From NCBI GenBank assembly GCA_001972305.1, contig BDDD01005847.1:46046-110045 (forward strand): DNA of 64,000 nucleotides. Reading direction: 5' to 3'. Of this stretch, positions 48,979-61,457 are shown in pieces; within the stretch, counting starts at the first letter, position 1; each line of letters starts with the position of its first letter. The notes beneath the pieces were generated by a model. The model worked only from the letters and a program-made list of their open reading frames with translations. It was not told where the DNA came from and ran no database searches. This stretch comes from Cephalotus follicularis. Taxonomy: Eukaryota > Streptophyta > Magnoliopsida > Oxalidales > Cephalotaceae. A program made the position numbers and the translations under genes.

Positions 48979-51782
48979 TGTCACGCCCCGAAATGTGGGA
49001 TGGGCCCCACGGTTCGACACGTGGCAATCCGTACAATCATCATAAAAATAAGCATAAAAATTTAAAACTTATATAAATCAAAATCCTTTATTTAATGTGT
49101 GGATTACAGACCCAGCTCGAATCATATAAATTACACATCGTCATGAACCAGAATAAAATAAATACATAATTTATTTTCTGCAATTGCGTCCATGGAAGCG
49201 TACTGTCGAGGAGGAGAACTTACTGTATTCTTTATCCTTGCCGCTGCTGCGATGTGCCTCCAATACCTGTTCCTGTACCTGGCCCATTCAAAGGAATGGG
49301 TCAGCAACCCTGAGGGTTGTGTAGGTCACCCCATACACGGGCACATACCAGAGGAACAAACAAATACAAGCAGACGAGAAAATAATATAAATGTGCATGC
49401 ATACAAATCATAGTCCATAGCATAATCAACATCATCATCATTTATCCTAGAACTACTCTACTCAAATCATACATGACAATCATATCACAGAGGAGTCTAG
49501 TCCGGTTATCCTGTGGTCATGGTCAATATACATGGTTCACCTTTAGGCTCACCTGCCCGCGGAATTCTCCTCCGGGTTCACCTGCCGAGCGGAATTCGCC
49601 CTTTGCTCACCTGCTCTGGCGGTTCACCCTTTGGATCACCAGCTCTGGCGGAATTCACCTTTAGGTTCACCACTAGTGGATTCGCCCGAGGATCACCTGC
49701 CTCGCGGTATTCACCCCCCTTAGGTTCACCTGCTCGGCGGAATTCTCCCCAATCGGGCTCACCAGCCTGGTATTATCCTTAAACTTCCTTTTCTTTAACC
49801 CTTATAATTCATCCTTTAAATCCAACTAGAGGACCATGTGCATGGTATTTCTTATAAAACGTTTTACATATGCATGGCATATGCAAACAAAATTTCCTTT
49901 TGTCCCTTGAAACGCATGCATGCACAAGTAGGCGTTGAGGACGCACGTGAGGGAATTGTTTTACCTTTACAATGTTGCCCGAGGACGCATGTATTACTCA
50001 CGTGTACTGCCTTCCTCTTCATGCGCATTTAGTGTAAAATAACTTAGCAGAGGAACGTGCCCAGACCTTACAACAATAGCCATGCCCATAATTGTTACCG
50101 TAGCACCTCGACGCCTCCACATTGTGCCTCACCTCAGCACCTTTGGCGCGATCCCATACCCTTACTAGCATGCACTGGACGCATGCGAGTCCCCATGGAG
50201 AGCCATGGATGAGGATGGCACCTGTATCAGTGAGTTCGGGCACTGCAGTATTGGCATCTCGGACATGTGAACTCTGCATTACTACCGCTGGCGCCATGGC
50301 AGAGAAGAGATGGACATCTCTGCATGTCATCACGGCGGGGCGGGGGAGCTCAACGTCCTGTATGACATGCTATGGACACATGCTTGGTGAGCATGGTCAG
50401 TGGAGCCCAGGCTGGCTGCTCGGCCGTGGTAGAGCTCGAGCCTGGTAGAGCTCAGGCGTGGTATGGCTCGGATCCTCGGCCCAGTACATCTGTCATTTCT
50501 TCACGCCTTTGGTACATTACCACCGTAGTTGACAGGGGAAGCTCGGGTTCGCCTGGCAGAGGAGAGACCACCACTCAAACACAGTAGAGGAGAATCGTAG
50601 CAGCTCCTCAAACGTGCTGGTTGGCACCTCGGCAAAGCCAACACTGCCATCTCAGACGACTTGGGCGGCATCCCAGGCCTGTTCCTTAGCACGACGTGTG
50701 GCACCTCGGACGTTCTTCCCAGGTGTATGTCATGGCGGCTCCTTTGACGTTCACCCTTAGCATCTCGGCACGCCGTCTCTAGCGCTGGCAGCGGAGTTCA
50801 GATGTGGTAGGGAAGCCTGACGCTTGTCGGCTAGTGGCTTGACAAGTAACCATGCTAGGACGCAAGGCTAAGAAGGCTTGGCATGCCACACCTCTGCACA
50901 GGTCGTCCTTTACGAGTGCACTGTTTGTGCAACAATAGCGCACGAGACAAAAAAAAAATAAAAACAACCACGCACAGGGCACATTGCTAACTAGGAAACG
51001 CCATTAGTAAGTTAATGTTCATTTTTCCTTCTCTTACTACTATTACGTGATTACAACCCATATCAAACTAACAGCAACAAGTATAACAAGCAAAGAAGAC
51101 ACACACAGCAGACAAGCAATAAAAGCACACAAAACTACTACAAACATACATATGCTGGTAGGCACTCGGATAGGGAGCAACCTACCTGGAGGTGGTTGGA
51201 AACGGAGATCGCCCACTTCTTCTAGTTGAGGACTGCTACCCACTTAGCTATTTCTCCTCTTCACCTTTGCTCAATTCTCTTACTTCACAGGAGATGGCAC
51301 ACACCCTTAACGAATATATATATGGGCAGAGACTTTTCCAAGGAGGGCCCTTGCTTGTCATCTTCTTTCCTTTCTTCCATCATCTGGCCCCATCTCTCTT
51401 AGCTTTCCCTTTCTCTCGATTTCTCTAGAGAACGTACAAGAATTTTTTTTGCCAAAGTCCCTTTTTAATGGCCACCTTTCTTCTTATATATTTACCAGCA
51501 GAAGGTCCTAGAATTTTCAAGAAATTCTGAATGGAGGCAGGCTACTCTTGCGGGCTTGGGCTGGATTTCCCATTTGGCCTTCTCCTCTTTAATTAAGTCC
51601 AATTGCATTATGCTATATTAACTTTGGCCCAAATTAGATAAAACAATTCTTAAGCCCATGATCATAATTCATATCCCATTAAGGCTCAAATAATTACGTC
51701 ATAAATTCGGGTCCAGCCCAAAAAGTGGGAAAATAATTACAAGGCCCAATAAATATATTTTATAATATTTAGGGCTCTTACA
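48979..51782. mobile_element. Solo LTR (2.8 kb) nested in gag of element 2
   Basis: The segment starts TGTCACGCCCCG and ends TCTTACA, with target duplication AGATG at 48974-48978 and 51783-51787. No second LTR or coding domain is present, so it is best read as a solo LTR left by recombination. The long length and TGTCACGCCCC start suggest a Tekay/Del-like chromovirus LTR, by general family knowledge only. Confidence 0.85.
49534..49770. repeat. Minisatellite of GGTTCACCTG...GGAATTC units within the solo LTR
   Basis: About six diverged units of 35-40 bp each contain CACCTGC/CACCAGC followed by GCGG and often GAATTC. The run is degenerate. Confidence 0.75.
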
Positions 51783-53254
51783 AGATGGATCCCCAAGGGG
51801 ATGCCAGGGGTGCAGAGGAGGCCCGAGTGCGCTCCAATGCTTCACGCAGGACTGGGACAGTGCGGGGAAGCATAGCAGAGCTAGGAACATTGAGGACGTG
51901 GAGCGAGCAATGAATAGAAGGCTTGCGGAGATGGATAGAAGGCTGGGAAGAGTCGACTTGCCCAGGGGATGTCTGGCTGAGGTGCGCAACATTAGCGTCC
52001 ACCCCTTCACGTCAACAATCATGGAAGAGCGTCTCCCCAGGGGGATTCAAGCTCCCAAGTCTTGACAAGTACGATGGGACCACAGATCCCATTCAACAAG
52101 TGCGCACCTACAACCAAACCATGCTGGTGCACCAGGTCACGGACGCAATCCTTTGCCGAGGATTCCTGACAACACTGACTGGAACTGCCTAGTCGTGGTA
52201 TTCAATCTTGGCAAAAGGGTCCGTGGAGAGCTTCGAGCAGTTTGCTCAACTTTTCGTCACCAAGTTCCTTAACAGCACCACACAGAGGAGGAATTCCACT
52301 CACCTGATCAACGTGGTGCAGGGGAGAGATGAATCGTTGAGAGACTACCTCACTAGATTCAACAGGGAGTCTCTCACGGTGAAAGACCTGGAGCCTTCTT
52401 TTGCCCTGACAGCATTGAACAGCGAGTTAAGAAACAACTCATCATTCACTTTCTCTCTCTTGAAGAATCTGTGGTGGATATGGCAGACCTGCTAAGGAGA
52501 GTAGAAAGGTATGACAATGCAGAGGAGGAGATGGCAGCCAGGAAACAAAAAACACCCTGGTCAGGTCATCAGGAGGAGAAAGGGGAGCATTCACAAAATG
52601 CTCTCGAGAAGAAAGAGAAGAGGAAGGAGAGGTCCGAGCTGCCTAAGGAAGATCTCAGGCACAAGCTCTCCAAGAGGAATGATTCGCCCAGGGGAGGGGC
52701 ACCAATCCCGGCTTACAACAACTTTGCCCCCCTCTTGGACACCCGTACCAGGATACTTGCCGTGGAGAAAGACAAGGTCCCCATTCAATGGCCTGCACTA
52801 CTGAGGTCCCCAGCAGAGAAGAGGGACACGGAGAAGTATTGCCGGTATCATCGTGACCATGGGCACGATACAAAGGAGTGCAGGCAATTGAAGAATCAGA
52901 TTGAGGACCTGATTCGAAAGGGGAACCTACGAAGGTATGTAGATAGAGATGCTCCTCAGGGAAGAAGAGAGAAAAAGAGAGAAGAGGCTCCTCGGCAACA
53001 GGAGGAGCAACAGCAACAGCCCAGGGGTGTTATCCACACCATCTCTGGGGGGGGGTCGCATCTGGTGGCGACCATAAGAATGCTAGAAAAGCCTATGGGA
53101 GGCAATCCCTTGCTGTGCAGCAAGTTCATCACAGCAAAAGGCTAAGAACAGGTAGAGATGAGGAGGTGATATCCTTCTCAGAGGCGGACTATGAGGGAGT
53201 ACGTCTCCCTCATGATGATCCAGTGGTGGTAACTCTTCAAGTGGCACTTTTCAC

Positions 53255-53620
53255 TATGAAGAGGATTCTCATTGATAGCGGGAGCTCGGCCGATATCCTG
53301 TACAAATATGCATTTGATCAGTTGAGGATATCGATTGACCAGCTAAAACCTGTGAAGACCCCACTGGTTGGCTTTGTAGGGGAGATGGTCATCCTCTGGG
53401 ATCCATCGACCTATCCGTGGTTGCAGGCACGACCCCACTCCAGTCCCAGGTGGAGATGACATTCCTGGTGGTAGATACACCCAGCCCGTACAATGCCATA
53501 ATTGGGCGACCAGGTCTGAACCTAATGGAGGCGATAGTGTCCACGAGACACTTGTTAATGAAGTTCCCTACGAGGTTTGGCGTGGGGGAAGCCAGAGGAG
53601 ATCAACAGGCAGCACGGTAG
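53255..53620 (+). mobile_element. Protease region of element 2
   Basis: The motif LIDSGSSADILYKYAF, then TFLVVDTPSPYNAIIGRPGL, is equivalent to 23700-24050 of element 1. It is fossil sequence. Confidence 0.8.
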
Positions 53621-53929
53621 TGCTACAAAACTGCCATTATGGACAAAGGGAAGGACAAGGTACTCCCTATTGCAAACGTGGAGCTCAGAGGAGACGTGGA
53701 ACCTGAGCGTCCACAGCCTATTGAGGACGTGATCCAAGTGCCCTTAGAAGAGGGCAACACTGAAAGGGTCATCCAAGTTGGCTCACAGCTTGGAGAGGTG
53801 GAGAAGGGGGGAATTAATAACATTCCTCCAAAATAACAGAGATGTATTTACCTGGTCGGCAAAGGAGGTCCCTGGGATCAACCCAGATGTCATGGTTCAC
53901 AAGCTAAGTGTGGACCCAATGAGGCCTCT

Positions 53930-54510
53930 GACCAGGCAAAAGAAAAGAAACTTTGCTCCTGAGAGGCGACAGACAATAGCAGAGGAGGTGAGCAAGCTAT
54001 TGCAGGCAGAGTTCATAAGAGAAGTGCATTACTCAGACTGGCTAGGGAACCCAGTCATAGTCAAGAAAGCAAATGGCAAGTGGAGGATGTACATCGACTT
54101 CACAAACCTCAACAAAGCTTGTCCGAAGGATCACTTTCCTCTCTCAAAGATAGATCAGTTGGTGGATACGATGTCGGGCTATAGATGTTGAGCTTCTTGG
54201 ACGCCTACTCGAGATACAATCAAATCCCCATGTATGGGCCCGACGAGAACAAGACAGTTTTCATCGTGGACCGGGGGATGTATTGTTACAAGGTCATGCC
54301 CTTTGGTTTGGAGAATGCAGGGGCCACCCACCAACGACTAGTCAACAAAATCTTTGAGCCTCAGATTGGGAGAAACATGGAGGTCTACATAAACGACATG
54401 CTCGTCAAGACCCCAGCCAGGAGTCCCCACATCAAAGACTTGGAGGAAAACTTTGAGATACTGAGAAGATATAAAATGAAACTCAATCCATGCAAATGCA
54501 CTTTTGGGGT
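53930..54510 (+). mobile_element. Reverse transcriptase region of element 2
   Basis: Recognisable Gypsy reverse transcriptase blocks include WLGNPVIVKKANGKWRM, LNKACPKDHFPL, MPFGLENAGATHQRLVNKIF and a TSGKFLGFMVS thumb-side motif. It is a fossil within a broken element. Confidence 0.88.
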
Positions 54511-54779
54511 CACCTCGGGTAAGTTCCTCGGGTTCATGGTCTCAAACAGAGGAATAGAGGCCGACCCAAAGAAGATCTCAACAGTTCAGAGTATGAGACC
54601 TCCCCAAACCATCAGGGATGTGCAGAAGCTAAATGGAAAGATAGCAGCATTGAGCATGTTTGTTTCGAAGTCAGCAGAGAAGTGCCTCCCATTCTTTAAG
54701 GTGTTGAGGGATCCCAAGGGATTTTCCTTGTCGGAGGAATGCCAAGCAGTCTTTGACAAGTTGAAGGAATACCTGGCTT

Positions 54780-55060
54780 CCCCTCCTCTGATCTCAAAAC
54801 CTAAGAACGGGGAAGACTTGTATTTGTACCTTGCGGCCACCTCGGGTGCAGTGAGTGCAGTGCTAGTTAGGGAGGAGGAGAAAGTTCAAAAGCTAGTGTA
54901 CTATGTGAGCAAGGCTTTGAACGATGCTGAGGGGAGGTACCCAGAAGTGGAGAAGTTTGCCTATGCTCTGATCATAGCGGCCAGAAAATTAAGGCCATAT
55001 TTTCAAGCCCATACAATCAAGGTTCTGACTGACAAACCACTTAAACAAGTTCTTACGAAG
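54780..55060 (+). mobile_element. First RNase H region of element 2
   Basis: The Gypsy RNase H motifs LYLYLAATSGAVSAVLVREE, YYVSKALNDAEGRYPEVEK and ALIIAARKLRPYFQAH are present, directly after the reverse transcriptase. Confidence 0.85.
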
Positions 55061-55219
55061 CCTGACACCTCAGGTAGATTAATCAAGTGGTCAGTCGAAC
55101 TAGGCGAGTATGATGTGAAGTTCGAAGCCAAGCCAACAATCAAATCACAGGTCTTGGCCGACTTTGTTGGAGATAATACACCTACGGAGTGTATCGAGGA
55201 GGATCCCTCCGAGAGCGAG

Positions 55220-55512
55220 AGGGAGTTGTGGAAGTTGTCCGTGGATGGCTCTTCCTGCAACACTGACAGTGGAGCAGGGCTGGTGTTAACGAGTCCAAGT
55301 GGGTGGACGTTGGAGTATGCTCTGAGGTTCGGATTTAAAGCTACAAACAACGAAGCTGACTGGGAAGCTCTGATAGCCAGGCTGACAATTGTAAAGCACT
55401 TGGAGGTACAAAAGATAGAAGCCTCCAGTGATTCTCAGCTAGTGGTTGGTCTGGCAAATGAAGAGTATGAAGCCCGAGAAGACTCAATGGCAAAATATTT
55501 ATCACACTTCTA
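55220..55512 (+). mobile_element. Second (archaeal-type) RNase H region of element 2
   Basis: LSVDGSSCNTDSGAGLVL, then RFGFKATNNEADWEALIA and EASSDSQLVVGLANEEYEA, follows the RNase HI fold of plant and archaeal type. The extra RNase H is a known Tat-clade acquisition. Confidence 0.85.
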
Positions 55513-55779
55513 GAGTTTGAAATCAGCCTTCGAAATTTTAAGAGTTTTGAAAGTACCCAGAGTAGAAAACGCCCGAGCAGACCAGTTGTCAAAACTAGCC
55601 ACTGCAGAGGAGTTAGAAAAAAAATCAAACCGTGCTATTAGACTACCTGGATAGGCCCACTATTTCTAAAGTAGACGTGATGGACATAGACATACCACAT
55701 GAACCAAACTGGATGATCCCTTTCATCAATTAGCTGAGGAATGGCATTCTACCCGAGGACCCAGCAGAGGCGAGGAAAC

Positions 55780-56937
55780 TGGTGTACAGATCAAACAGAT
55801 TCCAGCTCCGAGATGGGATCCTCTACAAAAGATCATTCTCTTTTCCTTGGTTGAGATGCTTGACTCCCTTAGAGGCCGATTATGCTCTGAAGGAGGTCCA
55901 TGAAGGAGTTTGTGGAAACCACACAGGGGGCAAGACATTGTCCTACAAGCTGTTAAGACAGGGCTACTACTGGCCGACCTTGCATCAAGATGCCATAGAT
56001 TTGGTAAGAAAATGCGACAAGTGCCAGAGGAATGCAAATATAAGCAGAATACATTCTCAACCTCTAACGTCTGTCACGGCCCCATGGCCCTTTGCACAAT
56101 AGGGGATGGACTTCATGGGACCACTACCCGTGACGACAGGCCAGAGAAAGTTTCTTATTGTAGCAGTGGATTATTTTACCAAGTGGGTGGAAGCAGAACC
56201 CTTGGCCACGATCACTGAGAAGAACACAGAGAGCTTCGTGTGGAAGTCAATCATCTGTAGATTCGGAGTCCCTAGGACAATAGTCTCCGACAACGAAAAA
56301 CGGTTTGATTGCCAAGCCTTCCTTGACTTTTGTAGTGAATGGAGAATAGAGCATAGGCTTGCCTCAGTAGCCTACCCCCAGAGTAACGGTCAAGCCGAGG
56401 TGATCAACAGAGAAATCATCTCGGGCTTGAAGAAGCACCTGGAAGTCAGCAAAGGAAGATGGACAGAGGAGCTACCAAGTGTACTATGGGCTTATAGAAC
56501 CACTCCTTGGACCACAACTGGTGAGTCTCCATACAGCCTTTGTTTTAGAGCTGAGGCCATGATACCGGTAGAAATTGGTGTCTAGTCACCAAGGGTTGTG
56601 CACTTCACTGAGGAGAACAATGAAGAAGGACTTAGATGCCTCCTTAATTTAGTAGGAGAGCTCAGAGCCAAGGCCGCCATCAGAGTTGCGGCCTACCAAC
56701 AAAGGGTGAGCCGTTATTATAACAAAAGGGTAAACCCCCGACCACTAAGTCAAGGAGATCTAGTCCTACGCAACTCATCTATATCCAACCGGTACCAGAG
56801 GAAAGCTAGCCCCCACCTGGGAAGGCCCATACAAAATCAAGAGGGTGCTCCGCCCAGGAACATTCAAACTTGAAACTCTGGGGGGAAGGGAGATTGCCAG
56901 AGCTTGGAATGCTGAGCATTTGAGAAAATACTACCAA
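55780..56937 (+). mobile_element. Integrase region of element 2
   Basis: The zinc-binding start (GNHTGGKTLSYKLLRQGYYW, CDKCQR) is followed by core motifs (VDYFTKWVEAEP, RFGVPRTIVSDNE, QSNGQAEVINREI) and a C-terminal ISGLKK...LSQGDLVLRN region. It is closely related to element 1 integrase and is a relic. Confidence 0.88.
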
Positions 56938-57084
56938 TGAGTTTATGTAAGATGTGCAATAAAGTTGAATTTTTTCAAAAGTTATGTTCAAAATCATTGT
57001 TCCAAGTTTACAAGGGACCGGAGGCCCAATGTTCATGTCCTTAAACCTTTAAACAGCCACCGATCAACTCCCTCAACTCAACAA

Positions 57085-57282
57085 AGCCTCATCCAGGGGA
57101 GCACTTAAAGCCTCCTCCAGGGGAGCACTCAAAGCCTCCTCTAGGGCAACACTCAAAGACTCCTCCAAGGGAGCAATTAAAGCCTCCTCCAGGGGAGCAC
57201 TCAAAGCCTCCTCCAGGGGAGCACTTAAAGACTCCTCCAAAGGAGTACTCAACAAAGCCTCCTCTAGGGGAGCACGGAAAGA
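57085..57282 (+). repeat. 24-bp tandem repeats in the 3' untranslated region of element 2
   Basis: About eight units resemble AAAGCCTCCTCCAGGGGAGC plus ACTC. They vary at a few positions and fall between integrase and the antisense ORFs, the place where Tat/Ogre elements are known to accumulate satellite-like repeats. Confidence 0.85.
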
Positions 57283-58312
57283 CCCCTCAGGGGGCAGTTC
57301 TAGAAAGACTTCTAAGGAAGCAATAAGACTCCCCAGGGAGCACACTCTGGTCAGTAATACCATGGGAACTTGTTCAACCATACCTAAAATAGTGTCTTGA
57401 AAGGCGAATCCATGGGAACTCGCAACGATTAAGCTCGTTGTACTGAGCACTTTGAAACAAGTGTCCCTATGAGGACTGCAAGCTCAGACGACCTGGTTCA
57501 AAACATGATGAACCAGACGATATCCTGCTCGGCAAACCCATAGGAACTTGCCCGAGTAGACCAAAAACTTAGTCTACGAACACAACAGAACTCGTAAAGG
57601 CTAAGTCTCTTTGCCTAAGCGCCTTTGAGATAAGGTGTCCTAAGGGGATTATAAAGCTTAGGTAATTAAGCTTAAATATTGTAATGCAACGATTCGAGGT
57701 CTACCAGTTAACCTAACTTGAAGTCCCCAAGGGGAACAATGGTGCACAAATTGAAGTTCAAGCTCTATTACTTGCTTTCAATTATCCTAAGGGAATTGTG
57801 CATGCCCGGGAAGAGCTCGAGCACAGCCTACAACGCAACTAGAGCAAGTAAAGCCCGGGGTGAAAAAGCTTAGTACTTCGCGAGTACTTGGAGATATTTC
57901 AAAGCAAAGTATTAAAGCATACGAAGGAGAGGTGCAAAAATACTTCTTATCATTAATCAGTAAAAGAGTTACAATACAAAAAGAAAGAAAAATTACAAGT
58001 CGAAACATGAAATCTATCCTAGTTCTCGTCCCCGGAAGGGATCTCATGCACGATTGGGGGAGGAGGAGGATTTTCTGGAGTTGGGTCGATAGGCAGAGGA
58101 GGAAGATCTTCAGACATTTGCTCAAGAGAAGGATCCGCATCCAGGGGATCAACAATAGCACATTCGGCGGAGACGTCAGCACAGGAATCCTCAGCAAGGA
58201 CAAGAGAGACAGGCACCGTGGCCAAAGGGTTAGCGTCAGGCCCCCCGACAGGCTCAGTGAGCAAGACCAGGTCACGACCCTCAGGCGTCCATTCAGGGTC
58301 CCAATCGGGGCC

Positions 58313-60965
58313 TTATTCTTTGCCAAAGGTTTGGAAAGCCCTCTCTTTGGAGTCGTCAGCCCCCCCAGGGATGAAATCATAGTCGTTCACCTGAGGCCCG
58401 CAAACAACGGACTCTAGTGGAAGCTCATGATGAAATTCCACCATGTTTCGACAATAGTAAAACCCCCAGCGAAAAAGGACTGAGGAATTCTTGAAGACCT
58501 CTTTGTTGAAGTCCTCTGAAGCCCTGAAGTTCTCCACAGCCCCGACCATGGCGTCTTTAAACTCCCTGGAAGTCCTGTAGTCCTCCATAGCCCCAGCCAT
58601 GGCATCTTGAAACTCTTTGGACGTCCAGTAGTTCTCCACGGCCCTGTCCTGAGCCTCCCAAAACTCCAAGGAAGCCTTGAAGTCAAGAATGGCCCTCTCC
58701 ATGGCAGCTTTGGTCCGGACCACCTCAAGGTCTTTGTACTCCACAAGCCTATCGTCGTAGGCCTTAATCTTTTCCTCAAGGAGGGCGATCCTCTCAAAAG
58801 CCGCTAGCCTTGTATTTTTTTCCCTCGCCAAATCTTGGAGGGCTCTGTCCTTCTCGACGGTGAGGCCCTCATGGACCCTGATCACGTCTTCGAGTTGGGC
58901 CCTCAACACATCCTCCTTCCTCTTGAACTCAGCGTTCTCAGCCCTAAGTTGTTCGAGCAAGGCACTCTCCTGCTCGGTCCTCTCCTTCACAAGCTGGGCA
59001 TCGTTCATGAGCTAAGAAGAGGAAGACTTTGTCAAAAGAAAGCAGGGGATGCGCAGATATCAAAAGATTAAGAAAAAGTTTACTAACCCTGAAGCAGCTC
59101 TGGAAGAGATGAGTCCAGAGATGGGGAGTGTCACAATCCTCTCTCAACTCCACTTCACGGGGCAAGAGACCAGCTTTGCCCGGGGCGATAGCGACCCCAT
59201 ATGTCTTCAAATTAACCCCAGCCCTGCCAAGATTGGTGATGATTTTGTTGATTTGTTCGATCTCTTTAGCAGGGAACATGAAGGCAGGATCCTGGGAGCC
59301 CTCCTCAACAGGCTCGATCCTTGGTGCATCCCCTTCCTCTGTCCTCTGACTCCTCGGTGGATGGTCAAGTGCCTCAACAGTAGTCCGCTTGCCTAGGACA
59401 ATCTCAGCCCTCCTCTCCCCAGTCTTGGCATCAATGACCACATTGGTCTCTGCCATCTCGTCAACCCTGACTGGGGTGCCAACAGCCTCCTCGGTCCCTG
59501 CCTCGGTCTCCTCGGTCCCTGCCTCGGTCTCCTCGGTCCAGGCCCGGGTCTCCTCGGCCACCTCAGTCCTGATCCTTGCCTCCTCGGTACTTTTGCAGGC
59601 CCTCTCCTCGGCCACCTCAGCGCGAGCCTGTGCCTCCTCACCTCTCTTTTGAGCATGCTCGTCAGCCCTGGCCCTGTCATTGGGCACCTTGGAGGCTCTT
59701 TTCCTGACCCTGGCAGTGGACTTCCTCCTCATGAGGGTCTTTTTCTTCGTTGTGGCCTCTCGCCTCTGCTCCTCAGGGTTCTGAGCCTGGACCTGCTCCC
59801 GGGCAGACCTGACATCATCCAGAGCTGATTCCTGATTTTTCATCGCTGCACAAAGGTGTAGAAGGGCAGTAAGAAGAACATTCAAAGCATAGATGAAGGA
59901 AAACACAAAAAAAAAGATAATAAATGATGATCCAAAGGAAAGCATAGTACGGCTCTTTCCTTGGCCGGTTGCCATGGATTCAGGTCCATCTCGGGCACCC
60001 ATGATCCTCCCTCTCTCAACTCCCACAGCCGAGGATCCAGGTCTGTCTTGGGCATCCGAGCCCCCTTCAATCCTAATCCCCATGGGGATCTCCTCAGCCA
60101 GGTTCGGGCTAGCCCTACGGCCATAAGACATGCTGAGCCCATGGGTTTGCAAGCTTATCTCAGAGACCACCACCAGCACCTCCTCGGGAGCAAGCATCAG
60201 AAGCTTGTCCAGGCCAACCTTCTCTTCCCTGCTCAGGGGCACCCTTAGGCTAAGGGCCACGGTGTCCAAGGTATCGCTCCACGGGCTCGGCGTGAAGCCA
60301 GGAAGGTTCTTGATCAAGAAGTACTTCTCCCTCAAATTTTTGACCGACCTGGTATTCTAGGCCAGTAGTTTGTGACGGCCGACATGAGATTTGAAGTAGA
60401 AGGCCCGTTTCTTTGGGGATGAGGTTATGGTGTGGAATTCCTTAAACAACCCAACAATGGTTGTCACCCTCGCCTCTAGGCACCTGACCAGGAAGCCCAT
60501 GATGAACCCCCATGACTGGGCTTGCAGCATTGAGGGGTGGGCCTGGTAGTGTTCGAGGATGGTAACGGCGAAGGGAGGCAGAGGAAACCTCATCCCATGT
60601 TCCAGAGCATCTTGGAACACCACGAAGTTGCCCGGCCGACACTCCATGATGGCCCTGGGGTTTGCAGGGATTTCAAAATTGAGGTTGCCGGGGATGTTGT
60701 ACTCCTTGACCTGCTCCGCCAGCTTCTTGGCGTCTATCTTTGTCCGGTTAAAGAGGGTCTTAGCAACTTGAACCCCAGCCTCTGTGGCCGCCACGTTGGG
60801 ATTCCCGGCAGCAGAAGCCCCCATCTCCACCTCCATGTCGAGGGGGTGCTCGGAAATAGTGACCCCCGTTGACGCCTGGGCCACCACCTTAGGGCGGCTA
60901 ACAAGCCTCTTGGTCCTGGCCATGGTGCTTTCAGAGAGAGAGGAAGACGAAGTCGAAGTTGACAT
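58313..60965 (-). mobile_element. Antisense ORFs of element 2 (Tat-clade accessory gene)
   Basis: Minus-strand frames lie at 60357-60965, 58944-60335 and 58313-59008. The first begins MSTSTSSSSLSES and has the conserved block LPPFAVTILEHYQAHPSML then QSWGFIMGFLVRC. The next has KYFLIKNLPGFTPSPW and a long Arg/Glu/Thr-rich repeat region with TEEAEA-like units. The last is a coiled coil (EQLRAENAEFKRKEDVLRAQ). Layout and motifs match the antisense frames of element 1, so the accessory gene is conserved across both elements. The function is unknown. Confidence 0.75.
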
Positions 60966-61457
60966 GGAGATACTTTGTTAAGTAAAAGGGATTGCGAATG
61001 TGTAAAGACATCCCCAGAATGGAAGATGGGTATTTAAAGACCTTGGGAATTAATCCAGACCATAGATCCTGATTGATCTTAACGGTGGATATCCTCATGC
61101 CAGATCAGGAGTGGCAAATGAAGGGTTTTGAGCGCGGGCATCGAAGCGTCAGGCGTTCAAAATTCGTAATTGACGGCGTAATGATGGATATTAATTGAAG
61201 GGGTATGACGCGAAATGACATCTGTCACGTCATATATTATCAGCATTTGGTTTGGGCCATAAGGTTGGGCCCACGTGTATGTTGAATTGGGTGAATCTAC
61301 AAACGTTCAAGCCCGACTCGGGTCCATGCAAGCCTTTTTTACCTCTTCCCAAGTCAGTTTGTATCTAGCCATGATAGGGAGCTCTGCCCAGGTAAGAACT
61401 CTCAACTCTGCTACTCCTCCTCTGCCAAGGCCAGATAAGAAGGACCAGGGGGGCATA

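Larger units (their letters stand above)
48518..53200 (+). mobile_element. gag region of element 2, interrupted by an LTR insertion
   Basis: Gag begins with MPPRKNINN. After the inserted solo LTR it continues with the capsid core (LRDYLTRFNRESLTVKDLEP) and the zinc-knuckle-like segment CRYHRDHGHDTKECRQLKNQ. It is clearly related to gag of element 1. Confidence 0.85.

Noticed and set aside
49473-50587. Several plus-strand ORFs of 60-110 codons
   Set aside because: They lie in a GC-rich part of a solo LTR. They overlap in different frames and show no domain.
57085-57282. CRISPR-like array
   Set aside because: The repeats are contiguous with no unique spacers, in a plant retrotransposon.
57073-57450. 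Repetitive minus-strand ORF with PLEEALSA-type units
   Set aside because: It is the reverse translation of 24-bp tandem repeats in the retrotransposon 3' region. It stays open because the period is a multiple of three.
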